Positions 1-9,345 are shown, counted from the stretch's first letter. The stretch is 45,934 bases of DNA from Bacteroidaceae bacterium (GCA_017540585.1 JAFYAT010000020.1:1-45934); one strand, 5' to 3'. Notes: generated by a model from the sequence alone, not told the origin. A program made the numbers and translations.

Positions 1-50
1 ACGAAGTTAGGACTGCCATGTGTTGATACCCCCTGATTGTTCCGCAGCAA

Positions 51-91
51 AAAAGAGATTTGGTGTACGAACACCAAATCTCTTTTACTTT
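51..91. terminator. Strong hairpin terminator, possibly bidirectional
   Basis: Positions 51-66 pair perfectly with 71-86 (16 bp, loop ACGA). Read on the minus strand the stem runs into a T tract; on the plus strand it is followed by ACTTTTT. It could end a plus-strand gene lying left of the window or the minus-strand transcript of the beta-barrel gene that stops at 314. Confidence 0.8.
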
Positions 92-313
92 TTCGAAACT
101 ACAATAATTTGTGTGGGGGTATTTTTACCACGAACCTTTAGCTCGGCATAGCCAATGACACGACACGAACTTCAAGTCCTCTTATTGTATTATACAAAGA
201 CAACTCGTTGTTTTTTTAATCTCCCACAGAGGCACAAAGTTTTTTCAACTTCTTTTACTACTCTTTACTACAAGTGAGGTAATTCCGAAACTTGAATCCA
301 AGAACTAAAAGAA
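92..313. other. Intergenic stretch at window start
   Basis: AT-rich sequence between the terminator and the stop codon of the first gene. I see no convincing open reading frame, RNA gene or long repeat in it. Confidence 0.5.
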
Positions 314-1849
314 TCAGAACTTGACTCCGAATGTCATGTGAAGACGACTTCTGTTAGCCTTAATCTCTGTTGGTGGGAAATATATTCCACCATTATCTTT
401 TATATAATCGTTGAAAGCATAGAAGTCACCCTTCTGCATCTGATACTGGTAAGCTACATCAAGATAGCACTTGTTAAAACGGAAACCGATACCAGCACAT
501 ATTCTCTGAATATCCTTCCAGTTTACCCAATCTGTCTCTGTATGTGGAGAAGCATAGTCAAGATTTTTCTCTGCTGTCAAATCGTAAGGCGAAGTAACAT
601 AGTTGTAACCAAAACGAAGACTAACATTATCTACAGGTTTAAACTCTGCACCAATCTTGTAAGTGTGCTGCGACTTACCAATTGCCATTATACCTCTGTT
701 CATATTGCGGAAGTACTGGTCATCATCAGAGTACAAAGAAGTGTACTTAGCATTAGAGAAGTCCTGATACTCATACTCAGCTCCGATTGCGAAGTTCTTG
801 CCAATAGTATAACCAAGACTTACACCCAAAGACCAAGGGTCTGAATAGTCATATTCATAGTCAGAAGAATACCTTGAATAAGTGTCCTGTCTATCACTAT
901 AAATTTTGGTCATATCATAAAACAGCGTAGAACTGTTCCTGTCAGTCAGTCTATATGATGTAGGCGACTTCCAGTTCACTCCGATACGGAATGGAGAATC
1001 CTCGAAAGGACGGACTATTGCACCAACCTTAACGTCAAATCCATAACCTGATGTCTCATACATATTCTCAAACATATATTGATAACCGTCAGTAGAAACC
1101 TCAGAATATGCACTCTCACGAGTCATGTTCAACCAAGAGAAACCAAGTCCAGCACCAATGAACCATCTATCTGAAAGATTCAATGACACATTCAAGTCCC
1201 ATACAGTATTTGAGCCATGAACAGAACGGAAGTATTCAGCAGACTGAGCAGGGATACCATTCCATAACGTAGTAGGCTGACCATCTATAACAACATCCTT
1301 TTTACCTAAAATACCAGGATGAGGATTATCTTCTGATGTATTCTCAGCAGCTAATTCTGCCAACATTCCCCACTCATTAAACTCCTGTGCTGTATTTGCG
1401 TAATCTGCAATCTGCATTGTCTGTGAGAATGGATACTTATCAAATCCACCCACATCAGTACCGATATTGTTAAAGAAATTACGGTTATTCTTTACTCCTA
1501 TACCAAAATTGAAGAACATAGGTTCATCACCATCGTTGTCGTAAGAGAAAACTGCGCCTATATAGTCAAAGTTCAGCTTTGACTTATTCTGATACAAAAC
1601 GCTTTGGTCAACAGACACAAGGCTTACACCAACAGCAAAGTCATTACGCTTGTAAAGACCTATACCAGCTGGATTGACGTGCATCACAGACACATCGCCA
1701 CCGAGTGCGCTGAGTGCGCCACCCATGCTGACATATCGGGCAGTACCTGCAAGGTCTTTTGCTCCTAAATCAAGAGCATCGAAAGGGTCCTGTGCACTGG
1801 CAGTCAACGAAAGTGAAGCCAAGAGTGCAAAAGAATATATTGTTTTCAT
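314..1849 (-). CDS. Outer-membrane beta-barrel protein, OmpP1/FadL-like
   Basis: The product has 511 residues with a clear signal peptide (cut after the ASAQ near residue 20). The mature N-terminus contains a region reading GTARYVSMGGALSALGGD followed by NPAGIGLY, which is typical of FadL/OmpP1-like transport porins of Bacteroidetes. The chain ends in an alternating strand with terminal Phe, as expected for an outer-membrane barrel. The cargo is unknown; FadL relatives pass hydrophobic molecules. The ATG at 1849 is chosen over an in-frame TTG two codons upstream because it opens directly into the signal peptide. Only 43 bp separate it from the gene at 1893-2996, so the two are probably co-transcribed. 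Family assignment is fairly secure, substrate is not. Confidence 0.8.
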   Translation of the reverse strand: MKTIYSFALLASLSLTASAQDPFDALDLGAKDLAGTARYVSMGGALSALGGDVSVMHVNPAGIGLYKRNDFAVGVSLVSVDQSVLYQNKSKLNFDYIGAVFSYDNDGDEPMFFNFGIGVKNNRNFFNNIGTDVGGFDKYPFSQTMQIADYANTAQEFNEWGMLAELAAENTSEDNPHPGILGKKDVVIDGQPTTLWNGIPAQSAEYFRSVHGSNTVWDLNVSLNLSDRWFIGAGLGFSWLNMTRESAYSEVSTDGYQYMFENMYETSGYGFDVKVGAIVRPFEDSPFRIGVNWKSPTSYRLTDRNSSTLFYDMTKIYSDRQDTYSRYSSDYEYDYSDPWSLGVSLGYTIGKNFAIGAEYEYQDFSNAKYTSLYSDDDQYFRNMNRGIMAIGKSQHTYKIGAEFKPVDNVSLRFGYNYVTSPYDLTAEKNLDYASPHTETDWVNWKDIQRICAGIGFRFNKCYLDVAYQYQMQKGDFYAFNDYIKDNGGIYFPPTEIKANRSRLHMTFGVKF

Positions 1850-1892
1850 AAGCAATCAATATTAGGTTTATGTTTATATTGAAATAAAGTAA

Positions 1893-2996
1893 TCATCGGC
1901 GTCTTGCACCACCGCCTCCGCCACCTCGGCTACCACCACCGCTGTAGCTACCGCCACCACGGCTTCCTCCGCCACTGTAGCTTCTACCACTGCTGTAACT
2001 ACGTGAACTGCTTGAAGAGCTTGAGCTTCTCGTTGTATTCACGCTATTTGAAGTACTTGAACTTCTTGAGTAGTTCGTAGATTGAGTACGTGAACTTACA
2101 CTATGAGAATCATAGTAGTTTGAATTGCTGTTACGGCTGCTTGTACTTCTCACATTTGAAGAAGAAGCTGACGTACCATTACGATTGTAGCCATATCGTG
2201 ATGCTGCAGAAGTTCCACGTCCACCCTCACGAATACCATTGCTGGCAGCACCTCCTCTTCCTCGTATTCCGGCGTATGCCTGTGAACCACGTGATCCACT
2301 ATTGACGCCAGATGACCTATAGTGGAAGTTCGGACTGTTTGTTACAACATGACCCGGATAATATCCGCCGCCATAATAGTAGTCGTGATAGTGGTGATGG
2401 TATCTCCAGTAGTGAGGGCCATAGCCTGCATACCATCCGTCATACCAGTAGTTCCATCCGTACCATGAGTAGCCATAGAAGTAAGGGTCGTACCATGAAT
2501 TGTACCAGCCCCATCCATGATGATAGAACCAAGGGTCGTACCATGGATCATACCAGTAGGAACCACAATACAAATCCCAATAATATGGAGAATGTGCGAA
2601 ACGATGCAGACGAGCCATACGACGAGAATAGTAATAATCCTCGAGGTCGTCGATGTCCGAATATATCTTTACCTTCTTTGACTTGTGTACAAGTGAATCT
2701 GTCGTACCAGCAAGTCTTACGGAGTCTGAAGTTACAAACAATGTATCCATATCAGAACCGCCAGACGTCTGATACTTTGCATTTGACAGCACACCCCTGC
2801 GATTGTAGTCATCGTCAGAGACGGAGCTATTGCCATACACACTATATTGTCTGTCAGGGTCTTTCCTGAAAGAGTCATAGAGTTTCTTATCAGCATTCTT
2901 GGCAGCCTGCTTTCTTGAAACGAAATACATATCATCGTCCTGAGCCATTGAGAATAATGGAACGAATGATAATGCTATTAACAAAAATCTTTTCAT
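1893..2996 (-). CDS. Exported aromatic- and glycine/serine-rich protein of unknown function
   Basis: The 367-residue product starts with a signal peptide ending at SMAQ. Residues of about 135-215 are extraordinarily rich in Tyr, Trp, His and Gly, with repeated WYDPW- and YYGY-like units. The rest, to the C-terminus, is low-complexity Ser/Asn/Arg, then Gly/Ser/Arg repeats ending in ARRR. No enzyme motif is visible. The composition suggests an extracellular or periplasmic structural or adhesive protein, but that is inference. It lies upstream of the outer-membrane barrel gene in the same direction. A TATATTTG box (3026-3033, complement) may be its promoter element. Confidence 0.75.
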   Translation of the reverse strand: MKRFLLIALSFVPLFSMAQDDDMYFVSRKQAAKNADKKLYDSFRKDPDRQYSVYGNSSVSDDDYNRRGVLSNAKYQTSGGSDMDTLFVTSDSVRLAGTTDSLVHKSKKVKIYSDIDDLEDYYYSRRMARLHRFAHSPYYWDLYCGSYWYDPWYDPWFYHHGWGWYNSWYDPYFYGYSWYGWNYWYDGWYAGYGPHYWRYHHHYHDYYYGGGYYPGHVVTNSPNFHYRSSGVNSGSRGSQAYAGIRGRGGAASNGIREGGRGTSAASRYGYNRNGTSASSSNVRSTSSRNSNSNYYDSHSVSSRTQSTNYSRSSSTSNSVNTTRSSSSSSSSRSYSSGRSYSGGGSRGGGSYSGGGSRGGGGGGARRR

Positions 2997-3025
2997 AACT
3001 CTGTCGGTTTTTGTGATTAACGCTG

Positions 3026-3033
3026 CAAATATA
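3026..3033 (-). promoter_or_regulatory. Possible -7 box for the 1893-2996 / 314-1849 pair
   Basis: On the minus strand this reads TATATTTG, a match to the Bacteroidetes TAnnTTTG box, 30 bp upstream of the ATG at 2996. No clear TTTG -33 element is seen at the right distance, so confidence is low. Confidence 0.35.
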
Positions 3034-3110
3034 AATATAATAAAAATAAGGGAACGTCCTTAAATCCCTAAAACGGGTAGGAAATTCCCTATTTCAATTC
3101 AAAACCAAGT

Positions 3111-3821
3111 TTAGTCAATTCCCAGAATCATAGAAATTATGATAACAAGCATATAGTTGAGGAATACGACTGCAAGGAACATATCCATGTCACTCTTTAG
3201 ATATGAAGTAGATGTAAACTGCATCGATATAAACTTGTTCTGCACGATATTCATTTTCTTCTTTGCCATATTCATAAGATAATATGACACACAACCGATG
3301 GTATTACCGATAAAGAAACCTACGGTCACATCACCAAGGTAGTGAACACCGAGATACAATCGCGTGAATGTGGTAGTTGCAGCCCAGAAGAACAAGGCAC
3401 AAGCAACCTTTCCACTCCTGAATAACAGCGACAGGAACATCGCCATACAGAATGTGTTGCACGAATGACCTGAGAAGAAGCCGAAGCTGCCGCCACGATA
3501 ACCTCGTACGACATCAACCATGTACATCAATTCTGGGTCTTGCGTAGGACGCCATCTTCCCACACCCGGTTTGACAAGTCCCGAACAGAGTCGGTCTGCA
3601 AGGGCAATCATCAAGGCGATAGTGATTATAACGACAAATGCCTCCTTTGGGCTGTTGTTTTTAAAGATGATATACAGAAGGAACGCAATGACTATAGTCC
3701 ACGAAAAAGTATTGGTGACAGTGTACATCACATTGTCCCAGAATATTGAATCACTACCATTGATGGCAAGTGTCAAACTATGATCCAGTTCGTTCAAGTC
3801 CTGTATATCCATATCGTTCAT
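3111..3821 (-). CDS. PAP2-family membrane phosphatase (undecaprenyl-diphosphatase-like)
   Basis: The 236-residue membrane protein has all three phosphatidic-acid-phosphatase type 2 motifs: K84-(6 residues)-R91-P92, S117-G118-H119, and R154 ... H160 ... D164. Several hydrophobic segments surround them. Members dephosphorylate lipid pyrophosphates such as undecaprenyl diphosphate, or lipid A and phosphatidate, at the outer face of the inner membrane; which substrate applies cannot be read here. The ATG at 3821 overlaps the batE stop by one base (TGATG), so it is probably translationally coupled and forms the last gene of the Bat operon. The in-frame TTG at 3824 is an unlikely start. Confidence 0.88.
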   Translation of the reverse strand: MNDMDIQDLNELDHSLTLAINGSDSIFWDNVMYTVTNTFSWTIVIAFLLYIIFKNNSPKEAFVVIITIALMIALADRLCSGLVKPGVGRWRPTQDPELMYMVDVVRGYRGGSFGFFSGHSCNTFCMAMFLSLLFRSGKVACALFFWAATTTFTRLYLGVHYLGDVTVGFFIGNTIGCVSYYLMNMAKKKMNIVQNKFISMQFTSTSYLKSDMDMFLAVVFLNYMLVIIISMILGID

Positions 3822-4567
3822 CAAATTTCTTCGATAGCTTCCTTAGGAACCCATCCCTGTTTACCTTCTTCAAACTTCACCTCTCGCCATCCCTTCATCT
3901 GGTTGTCGAGAATCTCCACCTTTGTTCCCTCATGAATGACAAAGAGGTCTGTACTGTTGATGGCTGGTGAACTCTTTACAGTCACGGCTGGTGCCATGAC
4001 AATGGCTGTCATACGATTCTCAATCAACTCATTCTGTGAATAAGCAGCTATGTTTGAGATGAGGACAAGGAACAGCATTACAAATGCTCCATACACACCA
4101 ACCTTTCGTACTTCAATCTTTGGTACGAAGCAATATACGAGTATTCCGATGAGCATGAGGATGAATGAAGCAACAGCAACAACCACCCATGCATGAACAC
4201 TCATAGAGTTGACGAGAGCTCTCCACCATGTCACGAAGAACATCTCTGAAGCTACAGTCGTCTTATCTATTGTCTTACTACGTGCAAGTACAAGGTTGGC
4301 ACGTATATCCTCATCACCAGGACTGAGAAGGAGAGCACGCTCATAATTGAGTACGGCACGTGGAATCTCATCCATCTTGTAGTAACAGTTGCCAAGATTA
4401 TAATACAATGCAGCAGCAACACCATCCTTCTTGAGTATCTTCTCATACATGGCAGCAGCCTGTTCGTACTTTTCCTTCTTGTACAATTCGTCTGCCTGTG
4501 ACTTTGTCTGTGCATTCACAGTGAGACAAACCAAAGAGAATAATATGTATTGAATAAATCTTTTCAT
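3821..4567 (-). CDS. batE: BatE: TPR and SH3-like domain membrane protein
   Basis: The 248-residue protein has a signal peptide (to about VNAQ), two to three tetratricopeptide units in residues of about 22-100 (YYNLGNCYYKMDEIPRAV and flanks), two membrane segments in the middle, and a C-terminal bacterial SH3-like domain (about 185-245, containing VKSSPAINSTDLFVIHEG). This layout matches BatE of the Bacteroides aerotolerance operon. It is thought to act as a scaffold for the Bat complex in the envelope. It starts 6 bp after batD and overlaps the PAP2 gene by one base. Confidence 0.85.
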   Translation of the reverse strand: MKRFIQYILFSLVCLTVNAQTKSQADELYKKEKYEQAAAMYEKILKKDGVAAALYYNLGNCYYKMDEIPRAVLNYERALLLSPGDEDIRANLVLARSKTIDKTTVASEMFFVTWWRALVNSMSVHAWVVVAVASFILMLIGILVYCFVPKIEVRKVGVYGAFVMLFLVLISNIAAYSQNELIENRMTAIVMAPAVTVKSSPAINSTDLFVIHEGTKVEILDNQMKGWREVKFEEGKQGWVPKEAIEEI

Positions 4568-4573
4568 AAGACC

Positions 4574-6409
4574 TTACAGATAATCTTCAATTTTACTTAT
4601 TGCAGCCTCCGCACTATCATATACTGCCTGCATGTTCTGTGCAGCATCACCTGGTGCGTATCTTGCAAACTCACAATCATTGAGTGCCTTGATGAACAAC
4701 TCTGAAGCCTCTGGAGCCACATTTCGTGAAGTAAGTTCACTAAGCACATTATCCTTATTAAGATTCTCCTGTGGCATATTGAGCTTGTCAGCAATATATC
4801 CCCAGAGAGCACGCATAACCTCGTCATAGAACTCGTTCTGGTTCTGAGTCTTGAGAAGCTTTGATGCATTCTTGAGACGCTTGATAGCCATCTTGTTTGC
4901 CTTCTTACCTCTTGACTTGGCAATATTGGCATTATCCTTGAGCTGTTTACGTCCGATGAACAAGGCAACAAGGAACAAGAGGAACGGAACGACATAGCAC
5001 ATAACATAGCTTGTTGTACCAAAGAATGACTTGCCTTGTCTCTCAAGAGCAACGTCACCAATCTTGATGTAACGGATATCCTGATCAAGTTCCTTGACAT
5101 CCTGCTGCTGAGAAGAATAGTCGTTGACAGTACGTGCAGACGAGCCACTACCCTTCTTCACGTTAATAGTATATTCCTCAGACTTGAGAGTCTTGTATGT
5201 CTTAGATGAAGGGTCAAAGTAAACAAAGCTGATAGAAGGAATCTTATACTCGCCACCATGACGTGGAACGACTATATACTCAAACTCCTTAGTACCAGAG
5301 AGACCGTTCTTTGTAAGGCTGAACTTATCGTTTACCTTTGGGTCATATACTTCAAAATCCTTAGGGAAATCAACCTTAGGTGCGTTGATAAGCTTCATGT
5401 TACCCACACCCTTCACGTTGAGACGGAGCGTAACGGCATCATTTGCCACCACTTCCTGTGGAGAACATGAGGATGATATTGTAAACTCACCTACTGCACC
5501 AGAGAAATTATCTGGCTTATTAGGAAGCGGAGATACATGAATAGTCAACTTAGGAGTTGATATTCTCTTTTTGAATTCCTGATACCCACCACCTCCATTA
5601 AAGAAGTCATTTATTGTTATGACACGCTTTCTTTGCAATATCGTTGCATCATACGAAACGGAAGGTATGACAAGATTACCAGACTTCTGTGGGAAAAGAA
5701 CATACTGACACCATACGACAGTCTGATATTCCTTTCCATTATATGTTTCATATTCCGCCTGGAGGTTGCTGGATTGTGGTATCTGCTGAACCTGAAAACC
5801 ATCAAGCGATGGGAGTTTACCATCAAGGTCCTGAACCTGCACCTGAGTGTACAACTTATATGTAAGCAATATTGCTTCCTGCTCATGTACATTTGTACGA
5901 CTTGCAGTAGCCGTCATGAACAACTGGTCAGAACCAATATTGCCTGACGAAACGCTACCAGACTGACGTCTGTCAACGCCTGCATTACCAGATGACTGTG
6001 AGGAGCGCTGAGAAGAACCACCCTGTCCGCTTGGAAGCACCTTGATGTTAATAGGATTAGACTTGACAGCTTTGCCATCCACATGAACCGTTGCACTTGA
6101 CACCTTATAAGTACCTGGCTTATTGGCAAGAAGAATATAAGTATAAGTGATGGAACTTGACTGAGAAGTGTGACCATTTATAATCTGGTAACTACTCTGT
6201 GTAGAGAGTGTTGGACCATATATAACCTCAAAGCCAGAAAAATCCGGACCTTGAAAGTTAGACACATCCTGAGTGTTGACCATAAACTGAACACGGAATC
6301 TGTTACCCGCTTCCACATTTGAAGGGGCATAGACTTCAAGTTTCACGTCTTCGGCAAACGCTACAAATGAAATGAATAAAACTATAAGAAAAGTCAGATA
6401 TCTTTTCAT
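4574..6409 (-). CDS. batD: BatD: oxygen-tolerance family membrane protein
   Basis: The 611-residue product has a signal peptide, then a long periplasmic part of repeated Ig-like beta domains. The N-terminal part carries the BatD hallmark (YAPSNVEAGNRFRVQFMVNT), and a Ser/Gly-rich linker lies near residue 135-160. A single transmembrane segment follows near residue 465-490 (TSYVMCYVVPFLLFLVALFI). The cytoplasmic tail is helical. BatD proteins are required with BatA-C and E for aerotolerance or envelope stress resistance in Bacteroidetes; the molecular mechanism is not established. Position between batC and batE, with gaps of 23 and 6 bp, supports the call. Confidence 0.9.
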   Translation of the reverse strand: MKRYLTFLIVLFISFVAFAEDVKLEVYAPSNVEAGNRFRVQFMVNTQDVSNFQGPDFSGFEVIYGPTLSTQSSYQIINGHTSQSSSITYTYILLANKPGTYKVSSATVHVDGKAVKSNPINIKVLPSGQGGSSQRSSQSSGNAGVDRRQSGSVSSGNIGSDQLFMTATASRTNVHEQEAILLTYKLYTQVQVQDLDGKLPSLDGFQVQQIPQSSNLQAEYETYNGKEYQTVVWCQYVLFPQKSGNLVIPSVSYDATILQRKRVITINDFFNGGGGYQEFKKRISTPKLTIHVSPLPNKPDNFSGAVGEFTISSSCSPQEVVANDAVTLRLNVKGVGNMKLINAPKVDFPKDFEVYDPKVNDKFSLTKNGLSGTKEFEYIVVPRHGGEYKIPSISFVYFDPSSKTYKTLKSEEYTINVKKGSGSSARTVNDYSSQQQDVKELDQDIRYIKIGDVALERQGKSFFGTTSYVMCYVVPFLLFLVALFIGRKQLKDNANIAKSRGKKANKMAIKRLKNASKLLKTQNQNEFYDEVMRALWGYIADKLNMPQENLNKDNVLSELTSRNVAPEASELFIKALNDCEFARYAPGDAAQNMQAVYDSAEAAISKIEDYL

Positions 6410-6432
6410 ATTCCTTTATGTATTAACTCACT

Positions 6433-7140
6433 TTACCAATCTTTTTCGAGAGATCTGCGACGATTCTGCTGTACATTTACCTTCTTTTGTACATCCTTCT
6501 CGTCTTGCTGAGCAGAACGCAGAAGCTGTTCTACAACCTCGTCAGACATTTCGTCTTTCTTCTGCTGTTGTTCCTTCTTCTGCTGCTGTTGTTGCTGTTG
6601 CTCCTGCTGTTGCTGATCCTGTTCTTGCTGTTGTTGCTGCTGTTGCTTACCTTCTCCGAAATGAGAGTTTTTCTTGAACCACTGAGCAACGGCAAGGTTA
6701 TATCTTGTCTCATCGTCATTAGGATTGCAACGAAGAGAACTCTTATAATTCTCTATTGCAGCATCAATGTACTTCTCAATATTAGGGTCATTGCTTCTTA
6801 TCTGTGCCATACAAGTCATGAACCATATATTTCCCATATTATAGAAATTCATGGCACGCTTACCCGCATTTCTGAAGCCGAGAGACTCAGCCTTCATGTA
6901 TGACTCAATAGTAGTTGAGTCCTGCGAAGCACATCCAAGATTATAGTATGCCTCTACGGTAGGATGCTTTTCTATCGCCTTCTGATAAAAAGTGACAGCC
7001 TTATCCATTTCTCCTGCCCTGAAGTATCTGTTACCTTGACGGATACAGTCTCTGTCTGTCTGCTGTGCATTGGCAACAGCAGTAAAAGCAAGAGCCGTAA
7101 CAAATAAGCTATATCTAATAATATTCATTTTCATCACCAT
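6433..7140 (-). CDS. batC: BatC: TPR protein with polyglutamine tract
   Basis: The 235-residue product has a signal peptide (ending near NAQQ) and TPR units in residues of about 28-150 (RYFRAGEMDKAVTFYQKAIE is one). A Gln-rich stretch of about 35 residues near 165-200, interrupted by Glu, Asp and Lys, precedes a charged tail ending in RRRSLEKDW. TPR proteins between the two VWA genes and batD are BatC. The Gln tract is encoded by a CAG/CAA trinucleotide repeat (about 6570-6650) that may vary in length. The ATG at 7140 is used; ATGs two and four codons later are also possible. Confidence 0.85.
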   Translation of the reverse strand: MVMKMNIIRYSLFVTALAFTAVANAQQTDRDCIRQGNRYFRAGEMDKAVTFYQKAIEKHPTVEAYYNLGCASQDSTTIESYMKAESLGFRNAGKRAMNFYNMGNIWFMTCMAQIRSNDPNIEKYIDAAIENYKSSLRCNPNDDETRYNLAVAQWFKKNSHFGEGKQQQQQQQEQDQQQQEQQQQQQQKKEQQQKKDEMSDEVVEQLLRSAQQDEKDVQKKVNVQQNRRRSLEKDW

Positions 7141-7160
7141 TTATTGAAATCACAACCGAT

Positions 7161-8180
7161 TTACTTGAACAACTTGAAGTTCTTGAACAAAGGATTCTTA
7201 CGCTCAAGAATACACATCTCAACAAAGAGAACTATGATAAGCAGGATTGCTACTGCCACAAACTGCTCGTCATACTCGGAGAACATAGACTCGACAATAT
7301 CCTCCTTCTGCATCTTGGCAATCTCCTCTTCAAGGATTGACTGTGCCTGACCAGTCTGGTCAACATGAATATAAAGACCATTACCTGCCTGAGCAACACT
7401 CTTACCAATCTCTTCATTTACACGTGTAGTGACAACATTGCCTGCACGGTCTCTCTTATATTCGCCATTACCAAGAGGAATGAATCCACCTTCGGTAGTA
7501 CCAACTGAGAGAACGAATATCTTGATGCCTCTTTCCTTTGCTAACTTTGCAGCCTCAATAGCACCTTCCTCATTATCCTCTGCATCAGTAATAAGGATAA
7601 GTGCACGACCTACTGCCTTCTTCTTGTCAGAGAAACCAGCAACAGCCCTTGTGATGGCATCACTAAGGTTTGTACCCTGAACAGTCACGGTAGATGGCGA
7701 CATCTGGTCGAGGAACATCTTTGCACTTACATAGTCCGATGTCATAGGAAGAAGAGTAATTGATGTTCCCGCAAATGCCACAAGACCAATCTTATCGTCC
7801 TCAAACTGTTCTGTAAGTTTGGTAAGTATCATCTTTGACTTGTCAAGACGACTTGGACTAACATCCCTACACAACATTGAGTTGCTGACATCCATTGCAA
7901 TCATCACCTCTATACCTGAACGTTTCACTTCTTCATTACGTGTACCGTACTGAGGACGTGCCATAACGAAGATGATGAGAGCAAGAGCAAGCATCATGAG
8001 CGCAAACTTGGTATGACGACGAGCGTGTGAGACATCTGGCATGAGATGTGCAAGCAACTCTGGGTCACCAAATTTGCGAAGTTGCTTCTTCATACGTATC
8101 TGTATGAAGACATAGATAGCAGTAAATACTGGTATCAGCAACAAAAGATATAAATATGTATAATGTGCAAATCTAAACAT
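7161..8180 (-). CDS. batB: BatB: membrane-anchored VWA protein
   Basis: The 339-residue protein has two N-terminal membrane segments (about 7-27 and 58-75), a von Willebrand factor A domain from about 90 to 290, and a C-terminal membrane helix (about 307-327). The metal-ion-dependent adhesion site is intact: D97-V-S99-N-S101, with a later T residue in the VQGTNLSDA loop. This is the second of two tandem VWA proteins, the arrangement that defines batA-batB. The VWA domain presumably binds a partner through Mg2+. It follows batA after a 147-bp gap filled by an octamer repeat array. Confidence 0.9.
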   Translation of the reverse strand: MFRFAHYTYLYLLLLIPVFTAIYVFIQIRMKKQLRKFGDPELLAHLMPDVSHARRHTKFALMMLALALIIFVMARPQYGTRNEEVKRSGIEVMIAMDVSNSMLCRDVSPSRLDKSKMILTKLTEQFEDDKIGLVAFAGTSITLLPMTSDYVSAKMFLDQMSPSTVTVQGTNLSDAITRAVAGFSDKKKAVGRALILITDAEDNEEGAIEAAKLAKERGIKIFVLSVGTTEGGFIPLGNGEYKRDRAGNVVTTRVNEEIGKSVAQAGNGLYIHVDQTGQAQSILEEEIAKMQKEDIVESMFSEYDEQFVAVAILLIIVLFVEMCILERKNPLFKNFKLFK

Positions 8181-8190
8181 TTTCCTAAAT

Positions 8191-8327
8191 AAGTTTTTAG
8201 GTTTGTAAGTTTTTGAGTTTTTAAGTTCTTGAGTTTTTAAGTTTTTAAGTTTTTAGTTCTTGCAGAAATCCATTCTCCACGGAAACTAACAAACTCAAAA
8301 ACTTAAAAACCTAAAAACTCACAAATC
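8191..8327. repeat. Inverted octamer array, locus 1 (batA-batB gap)
   Basis: Positions 8191-8262 hold about nine tandem octamers of the type AAGTTTTT / GAGTTTTT / AGGTTTGT, all in register. Positions 8283-8327 hold five to six octamers of the complementary type (AAACTCAA, AAACTTAA, AAACCTAA, AAACTCAC). The two arms are complementary and enclose about 20 bp, so the RNA of the bat operon could form a long hairpin between batA and batB. The same architecture recurs at 18456-18670 and 24655-24821. Confidence 0.85.
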
Positions 8328-9317
8328 TTACGGCATTCGCTTCAAGACAATATAACGGAGAATAATCTCAAGCAACAGAGTTATGAGTGCAGCAAGTGCA
8401 AATGGTTCATACTTCTCTGTACGCTGTGTATATTGCTTGACGCTGAACTTAGTACGCTCCATCTTGTCAATATCGTCATAAATTGCACCGAGGTCGGCAT
8501 TCTTCTGAGCACGGAAATACTGTCCTCCAGTCATATTAGCAATCTTTGAGAGTGTCTCCTCATCAATCTCGACAGGAACCATCACTGTACCACCTTTTGG
8601 ATGTGGGAACGGTGCCAAGCCCTTACGACCGATACCGATAGTATAGATACGTATCTTATACTTTGCTGCTATCTCAGCTGATGTGATTGGGAATATCTCA
8701 CCACAGTTGTTCACACCATCAGTAAGCAGAATGATGACCTTTGACTTTGCCTTGCTGTCCTTGAGACGGAGTATGGAATTCATGATACCATCACCGATGG
8801 CAGTACCATCATCAATGATACCCTTCATTGCCATATTACCATCTACAGAATTATAAAGATTCATAAGGACGGAATGGTCGGTAGTTGGCGGACACTGAGT
8901 ATATGCATCACCAGCAAAGACCGTAAGACCGATATTGTCATTAGGACGCTTCTCGATGAATCGTTCAGCTATCTCCTTGAGTGCCATGACACGATTAGGC
9001 TTGAAGTCCTGCGCCAGCATACTTGTTGACACATCGACAGCAAGCATTATGTCAACACCCTCAACATCCGTATCGTTCCAGTCGTGCCTGCTCTGTGGAC
9101 GTGCAAGGATACAGACAACGAGAATGATGAGCAATGTCCTAAGGAAGAATGGCACATGCATGAAATACAAGCGCCAACTCTTTGCCACATATCTGTACTT
9201 TATTGTTTCAGGTACTTTTACAGAAGGCAAACTCTTCTTGAATCGTAACACATACCACACCATGTATGGGATAAGTGCTACAAGCAGAAGGAAAAATGCC
9301 GGATTCTTAAAATACAT
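8328..9317 (-). CDS. batA: BatA: membrane-anchored VWA protein
   Basis: The 329-residue product has two N-terminal membrane helices (about 4-24 and 53-72), an LARPQ turn, and a VWA domain with intact metal site D95-V-S97-T-S99. A further acidic loop follows (VFAGDAYTQCPPTTD), and a C-terminal membrane helix ends the chain (about 308-325). It is homologous to BatB in the next gene, so the pair probably arose by duplication and may form a heteromeric complex. It begins 28 bp downstream of the 9346-10422 gene. Confidence 0.9.
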   Translation of the reverse strand: MYFKNPAFFLLLVALIPYMVWYVLRFKKSLPSVKVPETIKYRYVAKSWRLYFMHVPFFLRTLLIILVVCILARPQSRHDWNDTDVEGVDIMLAVDVSTSMLAQDFKPNRVMALKEIAERFIEKRPNDNIGLTVFAGDAYTQCPPTTDHSVLMNLYNSVDGNMAMKGIIDDGTAIGDGIMNSILRLKDSKAKSKVIILLTDGVNNCGEIFPITSAEIAAKYKIRIYTIGIGRKGLAPFPHPKGGTVMVPVEIDEETLSKIANMTGGQYFRAQKNADLGAIYDDIDKMERTKFSVKQYTQRTEKYEPFALAALITLLLEIILRYIVLKRMP

Positions 9318-9345
9318 CTGATTACTAATTTTACAAGTTTATAAT

